Assembly (NCBI GenBank): GCA_043762325.1
Contig: JAYUMU010000161.1
Coordinates: 1 to 64,000, forward strand
Reading direction: 5' to 3'
Source of the DNA: JANXSS01 sp025356535
GTDB taxonomy: Bacteria; Pseudomonadota; Gammaproteobacteria; Burkholderiales; Burkholderiaceae_D
Length of the DNA stretch: 64,000 nucleotides
Position 1 is the stretch's first letter. Every line of letters begins with the position of its first letter. Below, piece after piece: positions 52,101 through 60,492 of this stretch. The translations under genes and the position numbers were made by a program. Below the pieces are notes generated by a model. That model searched no databases, was not told the DNA's origin, and saw nothing but the letters and a program-made list of their open reading frames with translations.

Positions 52101-52285
52101 AGCCGCTGGGCATCACCATCGTCGGCGGCCTGGTGGTGAGCCAACTGCTGACACTGTTTACCACACCGGTCGTCTATCTCTACATGGACCGCTTCAGCAA
52201 CTGGAGCCGGCGCCGCTGGCACGCCTGGCGTGGCGAGCGCGACCACGGCGTCGCACCTGCCAGCCCGAAAGGAAACCCCACATGA
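49163..52285 (+). CDS. mdtC: RND multidrug transporter subunit MdtC-like
   Basis: The 1040-residue protein is the second RND subunit, clearly related to the preceding one: [82 protein letters not shown]. The helix-4 Asp residues (VVDDAIVV) are intact. Its start overlaps the mdtB stop (ATGA) and its stop overlaps the start of the outer membrane factor gene. Two different RND subunits in a row are the hallmark of the MdtABC type. Confidence 0.92.
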   Translation: [1040 protein letters not shown]

Positions 52286-53745
52286 TCCACCGCCACCTGC
52301 CGCTGCTGGCCCTGCTGCCGTTGCTGCTCAGCGCCTGCGCCATCGGCCCGAACTATGTCCGGCCGGACGTCGAAGCGCCTGCTGCCTACAAGGAGCTCGA
52401 TGGCTGGAAGCGCGCGCAGCCCAATGATGCCGGGATGCGCGGCATCTGGTGGCAGGTCTATGCCGACCCGCTGCTCGATTCGCTGATGACGCAGGTCAGC
52501 ATTTCCAACCAGACGCTGGCGCAGGCAGCGGCACGCTACCGCCAGGCGCGCGCACTGGTGCAGTCGGCCCGTTCCGGCTACTACCCGACCGTGGGCGCGA
52601 GCCTCGGGTCGAAACGCTCGAGTGCGCGCACCGGCAGCGGCCAGGGCACGCAGGTGCCGGCAAACGGCAGCGCCGCGAACGCCGCAGCCGGCGCCGGCAC
52701 CAGCAACACCCTGGGCCTGGATGCGAACTGGGAGATCGACCTGTGGGGCCGCGTGCAGCGTACCGTCGAGGCGCAGCAGGCCGGCGCACAGGCCAGCGCC
52801 GGCGACCTGGAAGCCATCCGCCTGTCGGCACAGGCGCAACTGGCACAGAGCTACTTTTCACTGCGCAGCATCGACACCCAGAAGGTTTTACTGCAGCGCA
52901 CCCTGGCCGACTACCAGCGCTCGGTGCAGTTGACGCAGAATCAGTACAACGCCGGCATCGTCGCCAAGAGCAACCTGATCCTGGCGCAGACGCAGTTGAA
53001 GACGACCCAGGCGCAGGCAATCGACCTCGGCGTGCAGCGCGCGCAGCTCGAACATGCGATTGCGCTGCTGATCGGCCGCGCGCCATCGAATTTTTCGATT
53101 GCAGCAGGCGCCCTGACCGCCACGGTGCCGGTGATCCCGGTCAGCCTGCCGTCGGACCTGCTGGAGCGCCGCCCCGACATCGCGGCAGCCGAACGGCGCG
53201 TCGAGGCGGCCAATGCGCAGATCGGCATTGCAAGAACCGCGTACTTCCCGCAACTGTCGCTCTCGGCCAGCGGCGGCGCGCAGAGCAGCACCATCGGCAA
53301 CCTCCTGTCGCTGCCGAATCGCTTCTGGTCGTTCGGGCCGGCGCTGGCGGCAACGCTGTTCGACGGCGGCGCGCGCCGCTCCCAGGTCGAGCAGGCAAGC
53401 GCTGCCTACGACGGCACGGTGGCGGCATACCGGCAGACGGTGCTGACCGGTTTCCAGGAAGTCGAGGACAACCTGGCGGCGCTGCGCATCCTGGAGGCCG
53501 AATCGCTGGTGCAGGACGAGGCCGTGCAACTGTCGCGCCGCTCGGTCGAGTTGACCAACAACCAGTACCAGGCCGGCATCGTCACTTACCTCAACGTGAT
53601 CCAGGTCCAGGCCACCGCATTGAACAACGAGCGCGCCGCCCTCGACATCCTCAACCGCCGCCTGACGGCGAGCGTGCTGCTGATCAAGGCGCTGGGTGGC
53701 GGCTGGACGACGGCAGCGCTGCCACAGGCGGCGACGCTGAAATAA
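52282..53745 (+). CDS. NodT-type outer membrane efflux lipoprotein (RND partner)
   Basis: The 487-residue protein is a TolC-like outer membrane factor. It has a lipobox (LLLSACAIGPNYVRP, lipidated Cys19), the two repeated OEP domains (LGLDANWEIDLWGRVQRTVE; SLPSDLLERRPDIAAAERRVEAANAQIGIA) and the C-terminal LIKALGGGW. It forms the channel through the outer membrane for the MdtABC pump. The ATG at 52282 overlaps the mdtC stop. The frame is open far upstream through mdtC, but that part is in the wrong frame to be real. Confidence 0.9.
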   Translation: MIHRHLPLLALLPLLLSACAIGPNYVRPDVEAPAAYKELDGWKRAQPNDAGMRGIWWQVYADPLLDSLMTQVSISNQTLAQAAARYRQARALVQSARSGYYPTVGASLGSKRSSARTGSGQGTQVPANGSAANAAAGAGTSNTLGLDANWEIDLWGRVQRTVEAQQAGAQASAGDLEAIRLSAQAQLAQSYFSLRSIDTQKVLLQRTLADYQRSVQLTQNQYNAGIVAKSNLILAQTQLKTTQAQAIDLGVQRAQLEHAIALLIGRAPSNFSIAAGALTATVPVIPVSLPSDLLERRPDIAAAERRVEAANAQIGIARTAYFPQLSLSASGGAQSSTIGNLLSLPNRFWSFGPALAATLFDGGARRSQVEQASAAYDGTVAAYRQTVLTGFQEVEDNLAALRILEAESLVQDEAVQLSRRSVELTNNQYQAGIVTYLNVIQVQATALNNERAALDILNRRLTASVLLIKALGGGWTTAALPQAATLK

Positions 53746-53790
53746 GCGGGTTGACGATGCGGCCCGAAAGCGGCCGACCTTCGTTGAACC

Positions 53791-55338
53791 TCAAGCGATG
53801 CGCAATGCCTGCAGGATCGGCAGGCGCCTGGCCGCAAAATCTTCTGCCTGCGCGAGCAGTTCGGCCATGCGCCGGGCGCTGGCTGGCGACAGCGTACCGG
53901 TCTGCCTGAACTGGCTTGCATGGTCGCCCTCGTGCCGCCAGACGAACTGCGCCCACGACGGCGGCGCCGCATGGCCCAGTGCGCGCACCGCCAGGAACGT
54001 CTGCTCATGACGGGCCAGCCGCACGCCCGCGCCGGTCACCGGCGAAGCCAGGCAGCCGATCGCGTCGCCGTAACGGGCGCGGTCGAGGATGAAGGCATTG
54101 AGCTTGCGGCAGCGCGCCTCGACCCGGTCGATGGTGTCGGCATCCTGGGCGGAATGTACGTGGCCGGCGCCGTTGAGCAGCAGCAGCGCTTCGACCAGCT
54201 CGGCAAGCGGCACGGCGGCGAGGTCGGCATGCGCGCTGAGCTGTTCGAGTGTCTTCGGTGCGAAATCGTCCGTGGCCAGCATGGCGATCAGCGGCTGGCA
54301 GATCGCAGCCGGCAGGCTGTAGGGGCCGGCCGCTGCGTCGATGGTCATGCCGATGTCCTGCGGCGCCGTCATCAGCATGAAGCGCTGCGCCATCAAAAGA
54401 TCGGTTTGCTGCGAAGGACTCAGGCGGCGCGCACCCTTGACGAAGATATCGCTGCGAAAACGGCGGTTGACGAGGTAGTCGCGCACCGATTCCCGCAAGA
54501 CCGGATGGGCCACCCCCGCCAGGAAGCGGCGGCCTTCGGGTGCGATGTCGAGGGCGTCGACATGGTCGTAGAGGCGCGCCGATGCCGCGAAATCGAGCTT
54601 GGCCTCGCCCAGCAGCTTGCAGACCTGGGCGAAATGCATCAATTCCCAGTTGCCGCCAAAATATTCATGCGCCAGGTAGTCGCGCGAATAGTCGCGAATC
54701 TTTTCCAGGTGCGCGCCGACGAAAGGATTCTCGCCGAAGAACGCAGCGCCGCTGTCGGCCACGGCCCCGGCGAAATCCAGCGCGGCATCGATCCTGCCGG
54801 CCACGCCGGTGTCGGCGGCGCCGGCAAACTCCGCATGCAGGTTCAGCAACTGGCGCAGCGGCGCCACCGGCGTGTAGCCGGGCGCGCAGTTGTAGCTGAC
54901 ATAGACCATGCCGCCATAGGCGAGCTTGCGGCGCAGCAGGTCGATGATGACGGCGCGGTTGGCGTCAGACACCCAGGCCCAGATGCCGTGCAGGCAGATG
55001 ATGTCGAATTGCGGCAGGTCGGTGCGGGCTGCGAATTCTTCAAAGGATTGATCGAAGACCTGCGCCTGCGCGCCGCTGGCGTCGAGCAGTTCGCGTGCAT
55101 TTGCCGCATGCGCCGGCATGAAGTCGGTGCCCCAGAATTCGCCTTCGCAGGCAGCCGCATGGATTGCCAGCGAAAGCCCCTGGCCGTAGCCGAGTTCGAG
55201 GTAGCGCAGGGGCCGCTGCAGGCGGGTGCCGACGCCGCGCGCCAGGGTGGCAAACGACAGCAGGCCCGGCGAGAGCATCCGGTAATAGCCGTGCGTGTAA
55301 TCGATGTCGACGACATAGCCATCGGTCCAGTTGCTCAT
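53791..55338 (-). CDS. Methyltransferase with regulatory domain
   Basis: The 515-residue protein has an N-terminal SAM-dependent methyltransferase domain (RYLELGYGQGLSLAIHAAAC as motif I, GTDFMPAHAANARELLDASGA, FDIICLHGIWAWVSD). A methyltransferase regulatory domain of the kind often found in proteobacterial glycan or surface modification loci follows, then a C-terminal region with LRKL-like helices. The substrate is not known. ATG 55338 with an AAGGAT site is chosen; the frame is open to 55584 but that extension reads as random. It is convergent with the mdtABC operon and divergent from the MarR gene. Confidence 0.8.
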   Translation of the reverse strand: MSNWTDGYVVDIDYTHGYYRMLSPGLLSFATLARGVGTRLQRPLRYLELGYGQGLSLAIHAAACEGEFWGTDFMPAHAANARELLDASGAQAQVFDQSFEEFAARTDLPQFDIICLHGIWAWVSDANRAVIIDLLRRKLAYGGMVYVSYNCAPGYTPVAPLRQLLNLHAEFAGAADTGVAGRIDAALDFAGAVADSGAAFFGENPFVGAHLEKIRDYSRDYLAHEYFGGNWELMHFAQVCKLLGEAKLDFAASARLYDHVDALDIAPEGRRFLAGVAHPVLRESVRDYLVNRRFRSDIFVKGARRLSPSQQTDLLMAQRFMLMTAPQDIGMTIDAAAGPYSLPAAICQPLIAMLATDDFAPKTLEQLSAHADLAAVPLAELVEALLLLNGAGHVHSAQDADTIDRVEARCRKLNAFILDRARYGDAIGCLASPVTGAGVRLARHEQTFLAVRALGHAAPPSWAQFVWRHEGDHASQFRQTGTLSPASARRMAELLAQAEDFAARRLPILQALRIA

Positions 55339-55515
55339 CGGATGATCCTTGCAGGGCTGCGCGAAAGTGCACACCGATGGTAGCCAGATAAATTTTGGCG
55401 CAGGGGTCTGTTGAACTTGCTTGAAAACTGCGCCGCTGGCAGATACTGCGGCGCGGGCCGAGCGGCTGACGCCGGGGCGTTGCCAAGCATGGCGGCAGCA
55501 ACCCGGGTTTTCCGG

Positions 55516-55534
55516 TATATTCTTGCCTAAGCAA
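55516..55534 (+). promoter_or_regulatory. Candidate -10 box and MarR operator upstream of the efflux operon
   Basis: TATATT (55516-55521) is followed at once by the inverted repeat TTGC-CTAA-GCAA (55523-55534), 15 bases before the MarR start codon. MarR-type proteins bind such short palindromes near their own promoters. Placement right after the -10 box would block transcription, which fits autorepression of the whole marR-emr operon. Confidence 0.45.
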
Positions 55535-55549
55535 ATAATTTGAGTCGCT

Positions 55550-56029
55550 ATGCCAACCGACGCGCCGCTGTTTTCAGCAACCACCTACCGCCTCGAAGAC
55601 AGCGTTGGTTTCCTGCTGTCAAGGGCGCGGGCCATGCTGGCCAAGTCGATCGATGCGGCACTCGACGGCACCGGCATCACGCATGCGCAGGCCGGCGTGC
55701 TGCTGATGCTGGCAAGCGGCCGCTATGCCACCGCGGCGGACCTGGTGCGCGACATGTACACCGATGCCGCCTCCATGACCCGCATGCTCGATCGCCTGCA
55801 AAAACGCGGGTTGATCGAACGAATGCCGCATGCGGAGGATCGACGTCAGGTGCATCTGCTGCTGACGAGCGCCGGCGCGGCGCTGTCAGGGCGCTTGCCA
55901 TTGATCCTGACCGACGTGCTCAATGCGCAGTTTGCTGCCTTCAGCGCCGAGGAAGTCGGCTTTCTGAAGTCACTGCTGCGCAAACTGCTGCACACCGGCG
56001 CGCTTGCCGACGGCGGCGTCACGGCTTGA
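55550..56029 (+). CDS. MarR family transcriptional regulator
   Basis: The 159-residue protein is a winged-helix MarR regulator: ITHAQAGVLLMLASGRYATAADLVRDMYTDAASMTRMLDRLQKRGLIERMPHAEDRRQ forms the recognition helix and wing with the conserved DRR. It probably represses the efflux genes that follow, starting 45 bases downstream, and is released by a transported compound. The candidate operator is at 55523-55534. The short sequence after its stop is AT-rich. Confidence 0.9.
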   Translation: MPTDAPLFSATTYRLEDSVGFLLSRARAMLAKSIDAALDGTGITHAQAGVLLMLASGRYATAADLVRDMYTDAASMTRMLDRLQKRGLIERMPHAEDRRQVHLLLTSAGAALSGRLPLILTDVLNAQFAAFSAEEVGFLKSLLRKLLHTGALADGGVTA

Positions 56030-56074
56030 ATTCGATGCTGAAAATTGCTTGCCACAACAACTAATTAAATAAAC

Positions 56075-57601
56075 ATGTTTTTTTCCGACTCAACGATTTC
56101 AGTCGCCCGCAAGACGCTTGTGGCGGCGATGACAACGCTGGCGACGCTCCTGTCGGGCTGCGCGAGCTTTCAGGGCATTGACGCGCATGCAACGCTGCAG
56201 CCGGCGCAGGGGCTGGACACGGCCCTGAGCCTGCCCGACCAGGGCGGCGCCTGGCCCGGCGTGCAATGGCCGCTGCAGTTCGGCGGCGCGCCGTTGCAGG
56301 CGCTGGTCGACGAGGCCCTTGCCGGCAATCCGGGCCTGCAGGTGGCGGCCTCGCGGGTGGCGGCGGCGCAGGCGGCTGCAGACCTGACGGCGGGTGGCGC
56401 GCAGCCGACGGTGGGCGTGGGGTTTTCGGCGACCCGGCAGCGCTACACGGAGCACGGCATCATTCCGCCGCCGCTGGCCGGGAAGTACGAAACCGACAGC
56501 CAGCTGGCGGTCAACTTCCGCTACGACTTCGACTTCTGGGGCAAGAACGGCGCCGCGCTGCGCACCGCCCTGTCGCAGGGAAAGCTGTCGAAGGCCGAGC
56601 AATACAATGCGCGGCTGATCCTGGCCACCGCGGTGACCCGCGCCTGGCTGCAGCTTGGCCGCAACACGGCGCAGTTCGACCTCGTCACCCGGCAGCTGCA
56701 GACCCGCGAAGGGCTGGACCGCCTGACCCGCCAGCGCCTGGCAGCCGGACTCGACACGCAAAGCGAAAACCAGCTCTCGCTGCAGCAGGCCGCCAGCCTG
56801 CGCGCCGAACTGGCGCAGTGGCAGGAAGCGCTCGCCCTGTCGCGCAACCAGCTCGCCGCGCTACTGGGACGCGGCCCGGATCGCGGCCTGACGATTGCAG
56901 CGCCGGCCTTGCCGCAACCGGCGGCCACGCTGCTGCCTGCAGCGCTGCCGTTGACGTTGCTCGGACGCCGTCCCGACCTGGTTGCCGCGCGCTGGCGGGT
57001 GGAAGCCGCGCAGGGGCAGATTGATTACGCCAAGGCGCAGTTCTATCCGAACATCGACCTCATGGCGTTCGCCGGCTTTTCCAGCCTGGGCCTGTCGAAC
57101 CTGCTGCAGGCCGGCAGCCGGGTGGTCGGCGTCGGCCCGGCGATCCGCCTGCCGATCTTCGACAGCGGCACCCTGCGCGCGCAACTCGGCGGCCAGGTCG
57201 CCGGTTATGAAGGCGCCGTGGCGAGCTACAACCAGAGCCTGGTCGAGGCGCTGCATGAAGTCGCCGATGGTGTGCAGTCGCTGCGCGCCGCCGAGGTGCA
57301 GACGATCAACCTGGAGCAGGCCAGCCAGGCGGCGACCCGCGCGCTGACGCTGGCGCAGCAGCGCCGCCGGGTCGGCACCATCAACGAGCTGCAGCTGCTC
57401 ACGGTGCAGGGCGCCCTGCTGGCGCAGCAGCGCATCGCCCTCGACGCCCAGGCGCGCCGGCTCGACCTGCGCGCCGGCCTCATCAAGGCGCTCGGCGGCG
57501 GCTTCGACGCGGCCACCGATCACCTCTTCATACCGCAGGCGCAAGCCGTGACCGACACGACTTCGCCTGCCTCACCCTCCACCACCAGGCCCGCATCATG
57601 A
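56075..57601 (+). CDS. NodT-type outer membrane efflux lipoprotein (EmrAB partner)
   Basis: The 508-residue protein is a TolC-like outer membrane factor with a lipobox (TLATLLSGCASF, Cys29), the OEP repeats (ALAGNPGLQVAASRVAAAQAAADL; LLGRRPDLVAARWRVEAAQGQIDYAKAQF) and the C-terminal LIKALGGGFD. Its position before emrA and the four-base overlap (ATGA at 57598) show that it is the outer channel of this EmrAB-type tripartite pump. It differs clearly from the RND-linked factor at 52282. Confidence 0.9.
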   Translation: MFFSDSTISVARKTLVAAMTTLATLLSGCASFQGIDAHATLQPAQGLDTALSLPDQGGAWPGVQWPLQFGGAPLQALVDEALAGNPGLQVAASRVAAAQAAADLTAGGAQPTVGVGFSATRQRYTEHGIIPPPLAGKYETDSQLAVNFRYDFDFWGKNGAALRTALSQGKLSKAEQYNARLILATAVTRAWLQLGRNTAQFDLVTRQLQTREGLDRLTRQRLAAGLDTQSENQLSLQQAASLRAELAQWQEALALSRNQLAALLGRGPDRGLTIAAPALPQPAATLLPAALPLTLLGRRPDLVAARWRVEAAQGQIDYAKAQFYPNIDLMAFAGFSSLGLSNLLQAGSRVVGVGPAIRLPIFDSGTLRAQLGGQVAGYEGAVASYNQSLVEALHEVADGVQSLRAAEVQTINLEQASQAATRALTLAQQRRRVGTINELQLLTVQGALLAQQRIALDAQARRLDLRAGLIKALGGGFDAATDHLFIPQAQAVTDTTSPASPSTTRPAS

Positions 57602-58893
57602 GTGCAACGACCAGCAGCAACGACAATCCGGCCGACGGCTCGGCAACCAGCCGGCCGGGCGGTGCGCGAGGCACCGCCGCCCCGCCGCCTGAAAAAACGA
57701 GGTCCAAACGCCGCAAGTACCTCTTCATCGCCACCGCCGTGATCCTCCTGGCGCTGGTCGCCTATGGCATCTACTGGTTCGTTTTCCTGCGTCATTATGA
57801 AAACACCGACGACGCCTATGTTGCCGGCAACGTCGTGCAGGTTACGCCCCAGGTCGGCGGCACGGTGGTCTCGATCACGGCCGACGATACCGAACTGGTG
57901 CAGGCCGGCCGGCCGCTGGTGCAGTTGGACGATGCCGATGCCCGCGTCGCCCTCGACAGCGCCACCGCCCAGCTGGCGCAGGCCGTGCGCGAGGTCCGCA
58001 CCCTGTTCGTCAACAACGGCACCCTGTCGGCGGCCATTGCGCTGCGTAACGCCGATGTCACCCGCGCCCGCGCCGACCTGGCCCGCCGCCAGGAATTGAT
58101 CAGCACCGGCGCCGTCTCGACCGAAGAACTCGACCATGCGAAGAGCGCCCTGCAAAGCGCGCTGTCGGCGGCAACCGCTGCGCGCGAACAGCTGACGTCG
58201 AACCAGGTCTATACCGAGCGCACGTCGGTGGCGCAGCATCCGAACGTGCTGCGCGCAGCCGGGCAGGTGCAGATGGCCTACCTGGCGCTGGCACGCACGA
58301 CGCTGCCGGCCCCCATCACCGGCTATGTCGCCAAGCGCTCGGTGCAGGTCGGCCAGCGCGTCGCGCCCGGCACGCCGCTGCTGTCGATCGTGCCGCTCAA
58401 CGCCCTCTGGGTCGATGCGAATTTCAAGGAAGTGCAGATTGCGCGCATGCGCATCGGCCAGCCGGCGACCCTGCATTCGGACCTGTATGGCTCCGGCGTG
58501 GTTTTCCATGGCAAGGTGGCGGGTCTCGCCGCCGGCACCGGCTCGGCCTTTGCGCTGCTGCCGACGCAGAATGCCAGCGGCAACTGGATCAAGGTGGTGC
58601 AGCGGGTGCCGGTACGCATCACGCTGGATCCGCAGGAACTTGCCGTCCATCCGCTGCGCTTGGGCGTATCGATGCAGGTCGACACCGACATTGCCCAGTC
58701 GGGCGGCAATTCGCTCACCAGCAACCAGCCGGCGCGCACCGTCGCTGCCTACCAGACGGCGGTCTTCGACAACGCCGGCGAGAAGGCCGCTGCGCTGATT
58801 GCGAAAATCATTGCCGACAATAGTGCCAACGGCGGTGTCAATGTTGGTCCCACCGGCAGTGCCGACGCCGGCGCTGCTGCGCCAGCGCGGTAA
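57598..58893 (+). CDS. emrA: EmrA-type membrane-fusion protein
   Basis: The 431-residue protein has a short cytoplasmic N terminus, one membrane helix (YLFIATAVILLALVAYGIYWFVF, residues about 41-63), the EmrA core RHYENTDDAYVAGNVVQVTPQV, a long helical hairpin, and TTLPAPITGYVAKRSVQVGQRV. It bridges the MFS pump EmrB and the outer membrane factor. Its start overlaps the upstream gene and emrB follows after six bases. Confidence 0.9.
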   Translation: MSATTSSNDNPADGSATSRPGGARGTAAPPPEKTRSKRRKYLFIATAVILLALVAYGIYWFVFLRHYENTDDAYVAGNVVQVTPQVGGTVVSITADDTELVQAGRPLVQLDDADARVALDSATAQLAQAVREVRTLFVNNGTLSAAIALRNADVTRARADLARRQELISTGAVSTEELDHAKSALQSALSAATAAREQLTSNQVYTERTSVAQHPNVLRAAGQVQMAYLALARTTLPAPITGYVAKRSVQVGQRVAPGTPLLSIVPLNALWVDANFKEVQIARMRIGQPATLHSDLYGSGVVFHGKVAGLAAGTGSAFALLPTQNASGNWIKVVQRVPVRITLDPQELAVHPLRLGVSMQVDTDIAQSGGNSLTSNQPARTVAAYQTAVFDNAGEKAAALIAKIIADNSANGGVNVGPTGSADAGAAAPAR

Positions 58894-58899
58894 CGGCCA

Positions 58900-60456
58900 A
58901 TGAGCGCCGCCCCGCCGCGCAAGGCACTGCAGCCGCTGACCGGCACGCCGCTGATCCTGGGTACGCTGGCGTTGTCGCTGGCCGTGTTCATGAACGTGCT
59001 CGATTCGTCGATCGCCAATGTCTCGATTCCGGCGATCTCGGGCGACATGGGCGTGTCGCCGCAGCAGGGTACCTGGGTCATCACGTCGTTTGCGGTGGCC
59101 AACGCGATCTCGGTGCCGCTGACCGGCTGGCTGACGATGCGCTTTGGCCAGGTAAAACTGTTCATCAGTTCGATCATCCTGTTCGTGATCGCGTCTTTTC
59201 TGTGCGGCATGGCGCCCAGCATCGAGATCCTGATCGCCGCGCGCATCCTGCAGGGCGCGGTCGCCGGCCCGATGATTCCGCTGTCGCAGGCGCTGCTGCT
59301 GTCGAGCTATCCGCCGGCAAAAAGCGGCATGGCACTGGCCTTCTGGGGCATGACGACACTGGTCGCGCCGATCATGGGGCCGCTTCTCGGCGGCTGGATA
59401 TCGGATAACTATTCCTGGCCGTGGATTTTCTACATCAACATACCGATCGGCATTTTCGCGGCCTGGGCGACCTGGTCGATCTATCGTGAACGCGAGTCGA
59501 CGGTGCTGATCCGGCCGATCGACAAGATCGGCCTGGCGCTGCTGATCCTCTGGGTCGGCAGCCTGCAGCTGATGCTCGACAAGGGCAAGGAACTCGACTG
59601 GTTCAATTCCGGCGAGATCGTCATCCTGGGTTCGGTGGCGCTGGTGTGCTTCATCTACTTCATCATCTGGGAGCTTGGCGACGACCATCCGGTGGTCGAC
59701 CTGTCGCTGTTTGCGGGGCGCAATTTCAGCGGCGGCGTGGTGGCCATTTCGGTGGCTTACGGTCTCTTCTTCGGTTCGCTGGTGATCCTGCCGTTATGGC
59801 TGCAGACGCAGATCGGTTACACCGCAACCGAGGCCGGCAAGGTCATGGCGCCGGTGGGCATCCTGGCGATCCTGCTGTCGCCATTCGTGGGCAAGATCCT
59901 GCCGAAGGTCGATGCGCGCTGGGTCGCCACCTCTGCCTTCCTGATCTTTGCGATCGTCTTCTACATGCGCTCGCATTTCACGCCGGAGGTGGACGTGCGC
60001 ACGCTGATGATACCGACCATCATCCAGGGCGCGGCGATGGCGATGTTCTTCATACCGCTGACCTCGATCATCCTGTCGGGTCAGCCGCCGGACAAGATAC
60101 CGGCTGCCGCCGGCCTGTCGAACTTCGTGCGCATCATGTTCGGCGGCATGGGCACCTCGATCACCTCGACCCTCTGGGACAGCCGCACGGCGCTGCATCA
60201 TTCGCAACTGGCCGAGCATACCGGCAGCCACAATCCGGCGTTCGGCCAGGCCGTCAATGCGCTGACCGCGCAAGGCCTGACCGAACCGGGCGCCTGGGCC
60301 GTGATCGAGCGCACCCTGTCGGTCCAGGCCAGCACGATGGCAGCCGCCGACATCTTCCGGATTTCGGCGATCCTGTTCATTGCGCTGATTGCGCTGGTGT
60401 GGATGACCAAGCCGAAAAAGAGTGCGGCGTCGGCCGATGCGATGGGCGCGCATTGA
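58900..60456 (+). CDS. emrB: EmrB-type MFS multidrug transporter (DHA2 family)
   Basis: The 518-residue inner membrane protein has the 14-helix DHA2 pattern: LALSLAVFMNVLDSSIANVSIPAISGDMGVSPQQGTWVITSF (helix 1 and motif D1), RILQGAVAGPMIPLSQALLL (motif B/C region) and MGPLLGGWISDNYSWPWIFYINIP. It exports hydrophobic drugs using the proton gradient. It is the last gene of marR-omf-emrA-emrB. The stop lies 36 bases before the convergent M48 peptidase stop. Confidence 0.92.
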   Translation: MSAAPPRKALQPLTGTPLILGTLALSLAVFMNVLDSSIANVSIPAISGDMGVSPQQGTWVITSFAVANAISVPLTGWLTMRFGQVKLFISSIILFVIASFLCGMAPSIEILIAARILQGAVAGPMIPLSQALLLSSYPPAKSGMALAFWGMTTLVAPIMGPLLGGWISDNYSWPWIFYINIPIGIFAAWATWSIYRERESTVLIRPIDKIGLALLILWVGSLQLMLDKGKELDWFNSGEIVILGSVALVCFIYFIIWELGDDHPVVDLSLFAGRNFSGGVVAISVAYGLFFGSLVILPLWLQTQIGYTATEAGKVMAPVGILAILLSPFVGKILPKVDARWVATSAFLIFAIVFYMRSHFTPEVDVRTLMIPTIIQGAAMAMFFIPLTSIILSGQPPDKIPAAAGLSNFVRIMFGGMGTSITSTLWDSRTALHHSQLAEHTGSHNPAFGQAVNALTAQGLTEPGAWAVIERTLSVQASTMAAADIFRISAILFIALIALVWMTKPKKSAASADAMGAH

Positions 60457-60492
60457 AACGGCCATGCAGGGCGGCCCGGGCGGCCGACGCCC

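Noticed and set aside
49840..52281. Long plus-strand frame through mdtC in phase with the outer membrane factor gene
   Set aside because: It runs in a second frame of mdtC; only the part from 52282, with signal peptide and lipobox, is real.
53920..55383. Plus-strand frame of 487 codons opposite the methyltransferase gene
   Set aside because: It is antisense to a protein with clear SAM-binding motifs and has no domain or ribosome binding site of its own.
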